Positions 44,801 to 54,360 of a stretch of DNA of 64,000 nucleotides are shown here, in pieces (position 1 is the first letter of the stretch; each line of letters begins with the position of its first letter). The position numbers and the translations under genes are program-made. Origin of the DNA: Acidobacteriota bacterium (GTDB taxonomy: Bacteria; Acidobacteriota; Blastocatellia; Pyrinomonadales; Pyrinomonadaceae); contig JAIVJZ010000040.1 in assembly GCA_020199775.1 (NCBI GenBank), forward strand, positions 620,001-684,000. Reading direction: 5' to 3'. The notes beneath the pieces are model-generated. The model did no database searches. It was not told where the DNA came from and saw nothing but the letters and a program-made list of their open reading frames with translations.

Positions 44801-45974
44801 TCACGTAGTAGCCGGTGCGTGAGCGTACGCGCGCCCCGGCGCGGGCGGGCGTGCGGACGCGGATGTTGAGGAATTTGCCGTTGGGAGCGTCGCTGTTCGA
44901 GTAGTATTGGAGCAGATACTGGGCGCGGAGTTCGGCGGCAACCTGACGTAAAACGGTGTCGAGTTCTTCGACACGTTCGGGCACGAAGGCCGTCCCGCCC
45001 GTTGACTCTGCGACCTGCTGCATACCTGTCTGCGCGCGCATGCTGATTTGATTGAGCCGCACGGACGGCCCGCCCGGATTGATCGAATAGAACACGATAT
45101 CGCCGCGCTGCACCTCGCGCTGCACGCTCAACATGGCCTGCCGGTGGCCTTCCTGAAGACGCTGGCGCGCCGTCAGCGGGACGGTCTTGCCGCCACTGTT
45201 GGCGCGCGGGTCGGCATACACCACATCTCTCACCCGCTCGCTGAAAGTGTCGTCGCCGTCGGAGAGGACGATGATGACGCGCCGGTGTCGCCCCGTAGAG
45301 TTTGTGGCGAGATATTTCGCCGCCTGCGTCACCGCGTCGTAAAAGGCCGTGCCGGTGGCAACCGTCGCCGCCGGGATCGCCAGCAGTTTGGACGCCGCCG
45401 TCTCGGCTGAAGCGAGCGGCTGCTCTAAAGTTATTTTCTGCCCGAAAGAGAAGACCGCGGCGCGATCCGTCGGCTTCAACACTTGTTTCAGGAAGCGCGC
45501 GGCGGACTCCTGCTGAAAGGTGAAAAAGTTTTTACTGGTGACGCTGCTCGACACGTCGAAGAGAATGGCGATGTCGAGCGGCACTTGCTCCGCGTCGCCG
45601 ACGTGCGTTATCTCCTGCGCGCGCCCTTCTTCTTCGAGCCGGAAGTCCGCAGCCTTCAACCCCTGTACAGGCTCGCCCTGCTCACTCGTCACAGACACGG
45701 GTACGACAACCAGATTCGACGTGACGCGCACGATCTCATCGTCATCAATGATGCTCTCATCGGCAGCTTTGTCTGCGCCCTCGTCAGCGGGCTTGGGAGT
45801 CGGCGTCGCTTGCGGCTGTCGAGGCGTCGTCTGTTGAGGCGGCGGCAATTGCGGGACGCGTACGGGTTGCTGCCCGCTCGCTGTCGCCACGAACGACAAA
45901 ACGGCCAGCGTCCATCCGAGAATGATCGCGGGCAACAATAGGAGGGCGCGCGGTTTGTCGTAGACTTTACTCAT
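44793..45974 (-). CDS. Secreted VWFA-related protein (acidobacterial type)
   Basis: A protein of about 393 residues from ATG 45974. It has a signal peptide (about 1-35, ending ATASGQQ) and then a Pro/Gln/Thr-rich linker. Residues about 85-390 form a VWA domain with VPLDIAILFDVSSSVT near 150 (DxSxS metal site) and RRVIIVLSDGDDTFSERV near 235. The C-terminal IRVRTPARAGARVRSRTGYYVKK is the usual ending of the VWFA-related family that is expanded in Acidobacteriota. Ligands are unknown. A 54-nt longer frame is open upstream. It is the downstream neighbour of the OmpA-like gene on the same strand. Confidence 0.88.
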   Translation of the reverse strand: MSKVYDKPRALLLLPAIILGWTLAVLSFVATASGQQPVRVPQLPPPQQTTPRQPQATPTPKPADEGADKAADESIIDDDEIVRVTSNLVVVPVSVTSEQGEPVQGLKAADFRLEEEGRAQEITHVGDAEQVPLDIAILFDVSSSVTSKNFFTFQQESAARFLKQVLKPTDRAAVFSFGQKITLEQPLASAETAASKLLAIPAATVATGTAFYDAVTQAAKYLATNSTGRHRRVIIVLSDGDDTFSERVRDVVYADPRANSGGKTVPLTARQRLQEGHRQAMLSVQREVQRGDIVFYSINPGGPSVRLNQISMRAQTGMQQVAESTGGTAFVPERVEELDTVLRQVAAELRAQYLLQYYSNSDAPNGKFLNIRVRTPARAGARVRSRTGYYVKK

Positions 45975-46012
45975 CGAATCACCCTTTGCCGGAAACAGGG
46001 ACGGAAACAGGG

Positions 46013-46101
46013 AAGCGGTAAAGGGCAAAGGGTAAAGGAGGAAGAGAAAGCCTGATCCGGTCTTCCCTAACCCTTTACCCCTTCCCCCTTTCCTTACTTC
46101 C
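46013..46101. repeat. Heptad-repeat hairpin H
   Basis: Between the OmpA-like gene and the VWA gene, on a run of minus-strand genes. Left arm units GGTAAAG, GGCAAAG, GGTAAAG, GAGGAAG; right arm is their complement; apex includes AAGAGAAAGCCTGATCC. Confidence 0.8.
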
Positions 46102-46122
46102 CTGAGTCGCGTTACTCCGAGC

Positions 46123-47148
46123 TTACTCCTGCGGCGTCGCCTGATCAGGCTTCGCCGTGCTCATGTTCGGCGCGGACTGCATGAGGCCGCGGTTGACGAG
46201 CACGCTGACTTCCACGCGCCGGTTCTGCTGCCGACCTTCGCGCGTCGCGTTGTCGGCGACGGCCTGTTGCTCGCCGTAACCGAACGGCGTCACGATGCGG
46301 CGCAGCGGGATGTTATGCGTGTAGGCCAGATACTGCACGACCGCGTCGGCGCGACGCTGGCTGAGCATGCGGTTCTTCGACTCCGCGCCGTCCGCGCTGG
46401 CGAAGCCGCGCACTTCCAAAACGTAGCCGCGCGCCTTGAGAGCCTGCTGCGCGATCTGGTCGAGCGTCGTCTTGGCTTCGGGCAGGAGCACCGCGCTGCC
46501 GACGCGGAAGTTGACGGCCACCGTCTGCTGCGCCACGTAGTCGTCGAGCGCGCTGATGCGCTCGTTCGTCATGTTGACGCCGGAGACGGCCGCGTCTGCC
46601 GTTTCCTGCGCGGCCTTCGCGCCGCCGCCCGCCGCGTTCGCGACCGCGGCCAACTCATCCAACTGCCCGGAGAGACGCTGCGAATTCTGTTCCACCTGTC
46701 CGACGCGGTTCTCGACCGGATCGACGCGCGCCTGAATCGACTGCGCCACCCTCAAGTCGGTGCTCCCGAAGCGAACCTTCTCCGCGACGAGGTTGCCGGA
46801 GGCGTCGCCGCGCCCTTCGACTTCGAGGTTGAGGCCGCGCAGGATGTTCGACGCGCCGTAGGTCGAGCCGCCGCCGAAGAAGCCGCCCTTCGATTTGACG
46901 CTCGTGCGGTCGGACAGGCGGACGGTCGTGTTGACGCCGTTGATGTCCTGCACGACGAAAGTGTTGGCGTCAATGTCGCGGCTGGTGACGACGCCTTTGA
47001 CGGTCATCTTCTGGCCGCTGGCGACCGTGCGCGAGTTCGCGCCGCTGGTCGTCTGGGTGGTCTGTGCGAAGGCGGCGGAGGCCAATGCCAGCACGACCGT
47101 GAGGGCGACTGTAGACACCCGGAATCTGTTCGACTTGTTCACGCTCAT
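46123..47148 (-). CDS. OmpA-family outer-membrane-associated protein
   Basis: A 341-residue protein with a signal peptide (residues 1-28, ending AFAQ). Residues about 45-135 form a beta-rich domain like DUF5666 (VKGVVTSRDIDANTFVVQD). Residues about 140-205 are a short coiled coil. Residues about 215-320 are an OmpA C-terminal peptidoglycan-binding domain with VRGFASADG near 245, NRMLSQRRADAVVQYL near 258 and NRRVEVSVL near 310. It most likely tethers the envelope to peptidoglycan. The tail is Pro/Gln/Ser-rich. Gene order with the VWA gene suggests co-transcription across hairpin H. Confidence 0.9.
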   Translation of the reverse strand: MSVNKSNRFRVSTVALTVVLALASAAFAQTTQTTSGANSRTVASGQKMTVKGVVTSRDIDANTFVVQDINGVNTTVRLSDRTSVKSKGGFFGGGSTYGASNILRGLNLEVEGRGDASGNLVAEKVRFGSTDLRVAQSIQARVDPVENRVGQVEQNSQRLSGQLDELAAVANAAGGGAKAAQETADAAVSGVNMTNERISALDDYVAQQTVAVNFRVGSAVLLPEAKTTLDQIAQQALKARGYVLEVRGFASADGAESKNRMLSQRRADAVVQYLAYTHNIPLRRIVTPFGYGEQQAVADNATREGRQQNRRVEVSVLVNRGLMQSAPNMSTAKPDQATPQE

Positions 47149-47529
47149 TTTTTTCTTTCTCCTGCTTATCTGAGTTATAAAATTTAAGCCCGCTGTGGCA
47201 GCTTCTCATCAAGATAACGATTCGCGTGTCTGTAGGGACGCTTTAGAGTGAAGCCCGACAAAGAAAAGGCGTCGCAGCCACCACATGCCGCGGCGCACCG
47301 GACGCTTGATGTCGGGCGCGCCCACGAACCGTTCTGACCAAACCCACGCGAGGTCTTGATTTTGGTTTCCTGAATCGCCTGCGATTCTCGTCAAACGCGT
47401 AGGGGGAGTCAAGCGCGTAGATGAGAAAAACGCGAGTTTCCGTTGCACCCGACTAATTTAGAATTTGATCGCCACGTGATCGCAACAATCCGAGGGAGAG
47501 GATAAGGAGAAAGGCTGAGTTGCTTGATG
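47149..47529. other. Gene-free region upstream of the OmpA-like gene
   Basis: A 381-bp gap between two minus-strand genes. A 79-codon minus-strand frame (47448 to 47209) fills part of it but has no ribosome binding site, no known family and ordinary composition, so I do not call it a gene. No hairpin or repeat stands out. Confidence 0.35.
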
Positions 47530-49626
47530 TTATATCGTGCGTCCGGCGAGCCCGGCGACGGTGTCGATTAATTCTCTTGCCCCGATAGGCTTTGCCACGT
47601 GCATCTGAAAGCCCGCGGCCAAAGCCCGCTCGCGGTCTTCGTCTCTGGCGTAGGCTGTGAGCGCGGCCGCCGGAATGAGTCCGCCGCTCTCGGCCGAAAG
47701 CGAGCGCACTTTCTGGATTAAAGAATAGCCGTCTTCGTCGGGCATTCCGATGTCGCTCATCAGGATGTCCGGCTTCCACAGCTTCAACATCTCCAAAGCC
47801 TCCGGGGCGGAAGCGCAGGTTTTCACCTCCGCGCCCGATTTGGTGATGACCGCGCTGATCACCTGCCGCGTGTCCGGCTCGTCGTCGACAACCAGCACCC
47901 TTAAGCCCTCCAACTCGGAGCGGCCGTTGACGGCTCTGCCGTCTACGCCCGTCGCCTCGACGCTGTGGGCTTCCGTGCTGACGGCCAGCAGCGGGAAAGT
48001 AGCCGAGAAGGTCGCGCCCCGCCCCTCGCCCGGACTTTCCGCGTTGACCGTTCCCCCGTGCAGTTCGACGAGGTGGCGGACGATTGCCAGCCCTAATCCA
48101 AGCCCCCCGTAGTTTCTGGTCGTCGTGCTATCGGCCTGTCGAAAACGGTCGAAGACGTGCGGGAGAAAGTCCGCGGCGATGCCCTTGCCCGTGTCGCTGA
48201 CCGCTAACTTTATGTGGCCGCCGACGCGCTCAAGGCAAATCCCGACCGAGCCGCCTGCGGGCGTGAACTTGACGGCGTTCGACAACAGGTTCCAAGCGAT
48301 CTGCTGGAGGCGCGCGGCATCTCCGGTGATGAAATTCCTTCCCGGCTCGCGGTCGTAAGTAATGCGTATGGCTTTAGCGTCCGCCGCCGGCTGCACCACA
48401 TTGATCGCGCTCGCGACGATCTTATCCAGTTCCACCTCTTTAACGTCGAGGAGAAGTTTGCCCGAGACGATCCTTGAGACATCGAGGAGATCATCTATCA
48501 ACTGGGCTTGCGTTCTGGCGTTGCGCTCCACGGTTTCCAACGCCTGCGCTCTCAGGTCTGCGTCGAAATCATTCGAGCGCAGCAAGCCCGCCCAACCGAT
48601 GATGGCCGTGAGCGGCGTGCGCAGTTCGTGCGAGAGAGTCGCCAGAAACTGATCCTTGATGCCGTTGGCCGCCTCGGCCTCGGAGCGCGCGGCCTGTTCG
48701 CGCAGCAAAATCTTTTCGCGCTCCTCTTTGCTCCGCTTCAGTTCGTTAATGTAGAGCGAAAGCTCCGCGACGTGACGCTCCGCCTGCTCGGCGTGCGCCG
48801 CCGCCACCTCTATGTTTTTCAGGTACGTCTGGTAAGTCAAATAAATGATGGCGATGATCGGAACCGTCGCGAGCACGGCGTAGAAGCCGAAGGCGTAAAT
48901 CAGATGGGCGGTGATTCCGGCCAGCGACGCGCCCGCGAAAAAGGTGACGGAAGTCCAGAGGTAGTAGGTGCGCCACGTCTGCCAGAAAAATTTATTTAGC
49001 TTGCACGACTTCTCGACGGCGATCAATCCCGTATTGCTGACGTATTGAACCAGAGCCATGAGGCACAGCGCGACCAGAAAGTTTGCCGTGTAACCGCTGT
49101 CGTTGATGCGAACGATCTCGCCGTAGCAGAGGCGCAACGCCCAGACGGTCACGAAAGTAGAGCAGGCCAGCACCGCGGAGTTGAAGATGATGGTGAGCGT
49201 CTTTTTGCTGATCCACAGGCTCGAACAGACGCCCTCGACGGCGGCCAGCAGAATGGCGGCTTCCCCGTCGTAGAGCAGCATCGTCAGGAAGATGAGCGTG
49301 TCGGAGACCGTGATGCGCCCGCTGACGTGCGGGATCGGAACGGCGACGCGCGAGCAAACCACGACCATCAGGGCCAGCAGCAGGAACTTCAGATCGAGTT
49401 GCGGCAGCGGCAGGCGGTAAGCCGAAAACAGAATGGCCGCCGCGCCCGTCGCCACGATCAACCACATGAAGGGGCGTGTGAACTGCTGCTTGTTCATAAT
49501 CTCCAACCCGCTTGCGCCGGTTTGAGGTTGCACCGCGGTCGCCGTCGCGACAGGCCAAGAAGTCGTCAACTCACCCCCTGAGATCGATGATTCCGCCATT
49601 GTGAGTTTGCCTGCTTGCGTAACCAT
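47530..49626 (-). CDS. Membrane-bound hybrid histidine kinase
   Basis: A 698-residue kinase. Residues 45-265 hold about seven hydrophobic helices, a MASE-like sensory membrane domain. A coiled coil ([24 protein letters not shown]) leads to HisKA with the phospho-acceptor His in [17 protein letters not shown] near 333. The ATP-binding domain is near 440-550 ([26 protein letters not shown]). The receiver spans about 575-690 with phospho-Asp in ILMSDIGMP near 620. Its ATG lies four bases after the protease stop; later ATGs at 49599 and 49497 are possible starts. The signal is unknown. Confidence 0.9.
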   Translation of the reverse strand: MVTQAGKLTMAESSISGGELTTSWPVATATAVQPQTGASGLEIMNKQQFTRPFMWLIVATGAAAILFSAYRLPLPQLDLKFLLLALMVVVCSRVAVPIPHVSGRITVSDTLIFLTMLLYDGEAAILLAAVEGVCSSLWISKKTLTIIFNSAVLACSTFVTVWALRLCYGEIVRINDSGYTANFLVALCLMALVQYVSNTGLIAVEKSCKLNKFFWQTWRTYYLWTSVTFFAGASLAGITAHLIYAFGFYAVLATVPIIAIIYLTYQTYLKNIEVAAAHAEQAERHVAELSLYINELKRSKEEREKILLREQAARSEAEAANGIKDQFLATLSHELRTPLTAIIGWAGLLRSNDFDADLRAQALETVERNARTQAQLIDDLLDVSRIVSGKLLLDVKEVELDKIVASAINVVQPAADAKAIRITYDREPGRNFITGDAARLQQIAWNLLSNAVKFTPAGGSVGICLERVGGHIKLAVSDTGKGIAADFLPHVFDRFRQADSTTTRNYGGLGLGLAIVRHLVELHGGTVNAESPGEGRGATFSATFPLLAVSTEAHSVEATGVDGRAVNGRSELEGLRVLVVDDEPDTRQVISAVITKSGAEVKTCASAPEALEMLKLWKPDILMSDIGMPDEDGYSLIQKVRSLSAESGGLIPAAALTAYARDEDRERALAAGFQMHVAKPIGARELIDTVAGLAGRTI

Positions 49627-49630
49627 AGTG

Positions 49631-51574
49631 CTAATACTCCAAACAGTCTACCCCGTCATCAACCACGACCGGCATCGCGGAAGTCTGATCGCCGCTCACG
49701 GTCGCCGATTGCGCCTCTAGATACAGGTCGCCGGTAATCACGCCGTCGCCCGTAATCACGCCGTCGCCCGTAATCACCCCGTCACTCAGAAGATAACCGT
49801 CGTTGAGTTGCGTGCCGCCGAGCAGCAGATTGAGCCCCAGAAAGGGACTGCCGTCGCCGGTAATCACGCCGTCGCTGACCATGATATTGTCGCCGGTAAT
49901 CACGCCGTCCGTCATCATGGTCGTGTCGCCCGTAATCACCCCGTCGCCGGTGATCACGCCGTCACCGAGCAGCATCCCTATGCCATAAATCTTTTGATAC
50001 AGGGCGATCAGGTTAGAGCCCGTGACGTATGTTTGATTTAAAATAATTCCCTGCGCCCACGGGAACGTGTGGCCGGCAATCGTCGTCCGGCTGGCGGGCA
50101 GCGTGCCGGTCGTCAACAAAGGTTCGCCGAGCGGGGTGCTCTGAGAGAGATTTGTGCGGACTAATTTACCGAGCCGCACCGCGCCTTCCACGTTGATCTC
50201 ACCCGTCCCCTGTTCCAACATGTTAAAGCCCGCGAGCGGCTGCGCCGTATACATCAACAACGCCTTGACCATGTTGGGCGTCAACTGCGGGTTGGCCTGA
50301 AGCATCAGGGCTGCGGTGCCTGCGGCAATCGGCGTCGCCATCGAGCTGCCGTTCAGGTACATCTGTTTGCGGTTATCAACCGGGCTGACGCCCGCGTCCA
50401 GCGAAGGGTGCTGCGCGATCAAATTGTTATTCACAGCCTCGGCATTGACCAGTTTGTTGCCGGGGGCGACGATGTCCGGTTTGATCAAATTGTCGTAACG
50501 CCTGACGCCGTTCTCGTCTGTCGAGTAACTACGCGTCGGGCCGCGTGAGCTGTAAGTCGCAACCGCGTCGTCGCCACGCGTGTCCGTTCCGAAGGTGTTG
50601 CTCGCGCCCACGGTGATGGCCGAAGGTTCGTTGCCGGGCGAGTGGATGCGCCCGTAAACCTTATTTCCATCGCCGTCCTTGCCGTTGTTACCGGCGGCGG
50701 CCACCACCACCACGCCCGCGTCGACCAGCCCCCGCACGGCCTTGCACACCGGATCATTTTTATACGAATCGATGGCGGGCATTCCGAGGCTCAGGTTGAC
50801 GACACGGATGTTGTATCGCACCCGGTTCGTCAACACCCAGTCAATCGCCCGCAGCAACTGCGCGGCCGAGCCGACGCCCTCCGAGTTCAAGACGCGCAGA
50901 TTGATCAGGTTGGCGTTCGGCGCAATGCCCGTGTAGGAGGCGTTCGAGATGCGGCCGTTTCCCGCGAGGATGGACGCGACATGCGTGCCGTGACCGTAGG
51001 GATCGTCTGTGCGCGTCTCGCCCGTGAAATCCTGACTGGCGACCACGCGCAGGTTATTACTCTTATCCAGAAATGCCTTGTGCGTGGTGTCGATCCCGGA
51101 ATCGAAGACCGCGATGCCGATGCCCGTCCCGTCTAAACCGCCGGTGGTCGTGCCGCTGGTGGCGCGCACGGCATCAGCGCCCGTCGTCAGCGAGACGTGT
51201 CCGAGCGTCCGCACCTCGTAATTGAGCGAGACGAAAGCCACATCGCCGCGCTCGGCCAGGGCGGCGGCGGCGGCGGCGGGCAGGTCAAGGACGCGGAAAT
51301 TAAAGTTCTGGAAATGGCGTACGTTGGTCGCGCCTTGTAACAGAACGGCGTAGCTCAGTTCATTATTCCACAGACCGTTGGGCTGAATAATGACCCTCAC
51401 ACGGTCTTCGCCCTGTCCCGCCAACGTCTTCCGTATCAACTCGGAGGAGACCTTATTCTTTGATTTTACAACCAAATTTGATTGGGCATGAGTGCGGTCA
51501 GTGACAAAGACACCTGCGCAGAAAGAGAGCGCCAGCAACAGAGTCAGGCACGCGGCAGGGACTGTTTTTCTCAT
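49631..51574 (-). CDS. Secreted subtilisin-like serine protease with DGVITG repeats
   Basis: A 647-residue peptidase S8 protein. It has a signal peptide (1-30) and a propeptide-like segment. The catalytic triad is visible: Asp in IAVFDSGIDTTH near 157, His in DPYGHGTHVASI near 201 and Ser in LNGSSMATPIAAG near 413. After the catalytic domain (about 480) comes a tail with eight DGVITG units separated by short spacers, coded by an 18-bp unit. It is probably secreted and acts on extracellular proteins. The kinase gene follows 4 bp later, suggesting joint expression. Confidence 0.92.
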   Translation of the reverse strand: MRKTVPAACLTLLLALSFCAGVFVTDRTHAQSNLVVKSKNKVSSELIRKTLAGQGEDRVRVIIQPNGLWNNELSYAVLLQGATNVRHFQNFNFRVLDLPAAAAAALAERGDVAFVSLNYEVRTLGHVSLTTGADAVRATSGTTTGGLDGTGIGIAVFDSGIDTTHKAFLDKSNNLRVVASQDFTGETRTDDPYGHGTHVASILAGNGRISNASYTGIAPNANLINLRVLNSEGVGSAAQLLRAIDWVLTNRVRYNIRVVNLSLGMPAIDSYKNDPVCKAVRGLVDAGVVVVAAAGNNGKDGDGNKVYGRIHSPGNEPSAITVGASNTFGTDTRGDDAVATYSSRGPTRSYSTDENGVRRYDNLIKPDIVAPGNKLVNAEAVNNNLIAQHPSLDAGVSPVDNRKQMYLNGSSMATPIAAGTAALMLQANPQLTPNMVKALLMYTAQPLAGFNMLEQGTGEINVEGAVRLGKLVRTNLSQSTPLGEPLLTTGTLPASRTTIAGHTFPWAQGIILNQTYVTGSNLIALYQKIYGIGMLLGDGVITGDGVITGDTTMMTDGVITGDNIMVSDGVITGDGSPFLGLNLLLGGTQLNDGYLLSDGVITGDGVITGDGVITGDLYLEAQSATVSGDQTSAMPVVVDDGVDCLEY

Positions 51575-51669
51575 CTCGATATATCCTTTAAAACAATTAC
51601 AGGATTGCTATCAACAGTTTAGAACCCTGCACAACGTTGAGGCGAGGCTCTGTCAGAGAGGATAGGCAA

Positions 51670-51719
51670 TTCGCTAACAAGTTTGGGGGAACTTTTCGCT
51701 AACAAGTTTGGGGGAACTT
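51670..51719. repeat. Perfect 25-bp tandem duplication
   Basis: Two identical adjoining copies of 25 bp (51670-51694 and 51695-51719), each containing CGCTAACAAGTTTGGGGGAA. It lies about 100 bp upstream of the protease start, possibly in its promoter region. Confidence 0.95.
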
Positions 51720-51875
51720 GAGGATGCGGATTATAACAAAATACTTAAACAGTGTACAACGCATTTTTACGATATTTGTACCGGCCGTTTTGTGTGCCTT
51801 TAAAGGCACTGGCGAGGCCGGGTCGCGGGCTTGCGACCGGGCGGATAACCGGAGAATTCCCTCTCATCTTTACCC

Positions 51876-52026
51876 CTATAGCGGTTTGCAATTGAGTGCG
51901 ATGAAGGAATCATTGTAGGGGCCGGGCTGGTCCCTGCCCGCTCGCTTTCGTAGCCACGCGGGCAGCGACAAGCCCGGCCCCTCCAATCATCACAGACGAG
52001 TCGCACTCAATTGCAAACCGCTATAG
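51876..52026. mobile_element. MITE-like fold-back element
   Basis: A 151-bp element with perfect 26-bp terminal inverted repeats (51876-51901 and 52001-52026, ends CTATAGCGGTTTGC). The interior is a second palindrome (AGGGGCCGGGCT...AGCCCGGCCCCT with inner TGCCCGC/GCGGGCA). The whole unit can fold into one long hairpin. It encodes no protein. The ends have no copies elsewhere in the window. No clear target-site duplication is seen. Confidence 0.75.
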
Positions 52027-52371
52027 TAATGGCGAGATGTGAGAGACGATTTTAGGCGGGCGACATCGCGAACCGGCTGGCTATAAACGTGTTGATTTCG
52101 TTTCGGATGTTCGCGCACCCGCCGGACATCGTCGAGGCGCGCGTGGGGAGACGCGCGGCGTGCGGGCGGCAAGCGTTTCGGCGGCAAGTATGGACGGCGG
52201 CCGCTTCGCGACCGGAGTCGCGGCAAAGTTTTGTGGAAGTTGAGGCGCGCGGCGCGGTGGATGAGGGACGGGGTTGTTCGTCCGCCCATTCGCGCCGTGC
52301 GTCTTCGTCGAGAATCGCTTCGATGCGGCGCGTGGGAGTCGCGGCCGCCTCTCTATGTGTTCGCCGCCGGG
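52027..52371. other. Gene-free region downstream of the E2 gene
   Basis: A 345-bp stretch between the MITE-like element and the 3' end of the E2 gene. Long open frames on the plus strand here are extensions of the reverse complement of the E2 gene. I see no repeat, RNA gene or terminator with a T-tract. Confidence 0.3.
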
Positions 52372-53886
52372 CTACACCTGAAACTGCCCGGCTTCGAGCA
52401 GCTCTTTGACGTAGGCGAGGAAGCGTTCGGCGTCCGCGCCGTCGATGATGCGGTGGTCGAAGGAGAGCGCGAAGTAGGCCATGTGACGGATGGCGATAAA
52501 GTCATCGCCTTCGGGCGTGGTCAGAACCTTCGCGCGTTTTTCAATCGCGCCGATGCCGAGGATGGCGACCTGCGGCTGGTTGATGATGGGCGTGCCGAAG
52601 AGGCCGCCGAAGACGCCGGGGTTTGTGATGGTGAACGTGCCGCCCGCCACTTCGTCCGGCTTGAGTTGCTTGTTGCGCGCGCGGTCGGCCAGATCGTTCG
52701 CGGCGCGTGCGAGGCCGGAGATGGAAAGGTCGTCGGCGCGTTTGATGACGGGGACGATCAAGCCCCAGTCGAGCGCGACGGCCATGCCGAGATTGATGTC
52801 CTGCTTGTAGATGATCTGATCGCCGGAGACCTGCGAATTGAAGATGGGGAATTTACGCAGCGCGCTGGTGATGGCCTGGAAGATGAACGGCATGTAGGTC
52901 AACTTCGTGCCGGTGCGCTGGAGGAACTCGGCCTTGTGGCGGTCGCGCAATTTGGAGATGCGCGTCATGTCGATCTCGTACACGGTGGCGACGTGCGCCG
53001 ACGTGTTCTGCGACATGATCATGTGCTCGGCGATCTTCCTGCGCATCACGGTCATCGGCTCGACGCGGTCGCCGGCGGTGGGCTGCACGTGCGGGACTTG
53101 GGCGGGCGGCGTCTGCACGGAAGGCGGCGGCGGCGCGGCCGGTTGTTGCTGGGGCGGCGGCGCGGCGGCGGTTGCGCCCGACTCGATGAAGCTGAGGATG
53201 TCGTTCTTCGTGACGCGCCCGCTCATCCCCGTGCCTTCGAGTTGCGTGATGTCTATGTTGTGTTCGCGTGCGATGTTGCGCACGAGGGGGCTGGACTTCG
53301 TGCGGCGCAAATCCTCGGCCGACTGCGCGCCGCCGTTCGCGCCCGTCGTGGCATCAACCGCCTGCGCCTCGCCGTTGCCGCCTCCCGCGCCCCCCGTGGA
53401 CGCGAGCGACTGCCCTTCGGCCTTCGCGCCCGGACGCTGATCGTCGTAACTTCTGCCCGCGACCTCCGCGGTCTGCGGCGTCTGAGATGTTGCGGCCGGT
53501 GGCGGCGGCGGGACGGACGCCTGAGATGCCGTAGGGGCGGGTGGCGGAGGCGCGGCGGGCGCGGGCGGAGGCGCGGACGCCGTGGCTGCCTGTAGCGCGG
53601 CGGGTGCGTTCGACGCGGGTTGCGCGCTCGCGGCGGCGGCTTGCTCGCCCTCCGCGCCGATGATCGCGACGACCTTGTTCACCTCGACCGTCTCGCCCTC
53701 TTTGAACTTGATCTCGGTGAGCGTCCCGGCGGCAGGGCTGGGAATCTCCGCGTCAACCTTGTCGGTCGAAATCTCGAACAGCGGTTCGTCGCGCTCGACG
53801 CGCTCGCCCACCTGCTTCATCCAGCGGGTGATCGTCCCCTCCGCGATGGACTCGCCCATCTGCGGCATCACAACTTCTGTGCTCAT
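52372..53886 (-). CDS. 2-oxoacid dehydrogenase E2 (dihydrolipoamide acyltransferase)
   Basis: A 504-residue acyltransferase. The lipoyl domain is residues 1-80 with the lipoyl Lys in STDKVDAE near 43. An Ala/Pro-rich linker (about 85-190) leads to a peripheral-subunit-binding domain (SPLVRNIAREHNI, GRVTKNDIL near 197-232). The catalytic domain covers about 270-504 and ends with the active-site motif SFDHRIIDGADAE near 475. It transfers acyl groups from lipoamide to CoA in a large core complex. GGGAG lies six bases before the ATG. It is the last gene of the operon that also holds E1 alpha, E1 beta and E3. Confidence 0.94.
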   Translation of the reverse strand: MSTEVVMPQMGESIAEGTITRWMKQVGERVERDEPLFEISTDKVDAEIPSPAAGTLTEIKFKEGETVEVNKVVAIIGAEGEQAAAASAQPASNAPAALQAATASAPPPAPAAPPPPAPTASQASVPPPPPAATSQTPQTAEVAGRSYDDQRPGAKAEGQSLASTGGAGGGNGEAQAVDATTGANGGAQSAEDLRRTKSSPLVRNIAREHNIDITQLEGTGMSGRVTKNDILSFIESGATAAAPPPQQQPAAPPPPSVQTPPAQVPHVQPTAGDRVEPMTVMRRKIAEHMIMSQNTSAHVATVYEIDMTRISKLRDRHKAEFLQRTGTKLTYMPFIFQAITSALRKFPIFNSQVSGDQIIYKQDINLGMAVALDWGLIVPVIKRADDLSISGLARAANDLADRARNKQLKPDEVAGGTFTITNPGVFGGLFGTPIINQPQVAILGIGAIEKRAKVLTTPEGDDFIAIRHMAYFALSFDHRIIDGADAERFLAYVKELLEAGQFQV

Positions 53887-53897
53887 ATCTTCTCCCT

Positions 53898-53975
53898 AGT
53901 GACAAGTGACGGGTGACTGGTGACTGGAGCAAGACATTTTTTTATCTTGTCGCCAGTCACCCGTCACTTGTCACT
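53898..53975. repeat. Heptad-repeat hairpin I (inside the dehydrogenase operon)
   Basis: Left arm of 7-bp units AGTGACA, AGTGACG, GGTGACT, GGTGACT; apex GCAAGACATTTTTTTATCTTGTC; right arm complement. It lies between two genes on the same strand, so termination here would lower E2 expression relative to E1. Confidence 0.88.
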
Positions 53976-53983
53976 ATTTAAAT

Positions 53984-54259
53984 TTATGCTTCCGCCGTCG
54001 TCGGATCAATCACCGTCCTGATCTCGGAGATGCGGTTGGCCGGAAACCCGCCCTGCGCCGCATGCTCGCGCACCGCTTCCTCGTTCGGCGCGATGTAGAC
54101 GCAATAGATTTTGTCGTCCGTGACGTAGCTCTGCACCCACTGAATCTGCGGCCCCATGCTGTTCAACACGGCGCAGGATTTCTGCGACATGGCTTGCAAC
54201 GCGTCCGTGGGCAACTTCCCCGCATCCGGCACTTCCCGCTCGATAACATACTTCGGCAT
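53984..54259 (-). CDS. DUF4242-like small protein
   Basis: A 91-residue protein from ATG 54259 (MPKYVIEREVPDAGKL), with AAAGGAG at the right distance upstream. It fits DUF4242, a ferredoxin-like beta-alpha-beta fold, in which one member binds nickel. VQSYVTDDKIYCVYIAPNEEAVREHA is the conserved middle. Function is unknown. It sits between the E1 beta and E2 genes, flanked by two heptad hairpins; conservation of this position would suggest a link with the complex. Confidence 0.82.
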   Translation of the reverse strand: MPKYVIEREVPDAGKLPTDALQAMSQKSCAVLNSMGPQIQWVQSYVTDDKIYCVYIAPNEEAVREHAAQGGFPANRISEIRTVIDPTTAEA

Positions 54260-54282
54260 GACCGTCGCTCCTTTCAGTAACA

Positions 54283-54360
54283 GGTGAGCGGCGCGCGGTG
54301 AACAGCGAGCAGCGAATACTGAGAAACTGCTTGCGGCTGACCGCCCACGACTCACGACCT
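54283..54360. repeat. Heptad-repeat hairpin J (decayed)
   Basis: A weaker member between E1 beta and the DUF4242 gene. Left arm units GTGAGCG, GTGAACA, GCGAGCA, GCGAATA keep the 7-bp period; the apex contains GAGAAACTGCTTGCGG. The arms pair only partly. Confidence 0.5.

Noticed and set aside
47209..47448. 79-codon minus-strand frame before the OmpA-like gene
   Set aside because: No ribosome binding site, no family, ordinary composition for a non-coding GC-rich gap.
51718..51918. 66-codon plus-strand frame before the MITE-like element
   Set aside because: It runs into the terminal repeat of the element, has no binding site, and lacks any recognisable domain.
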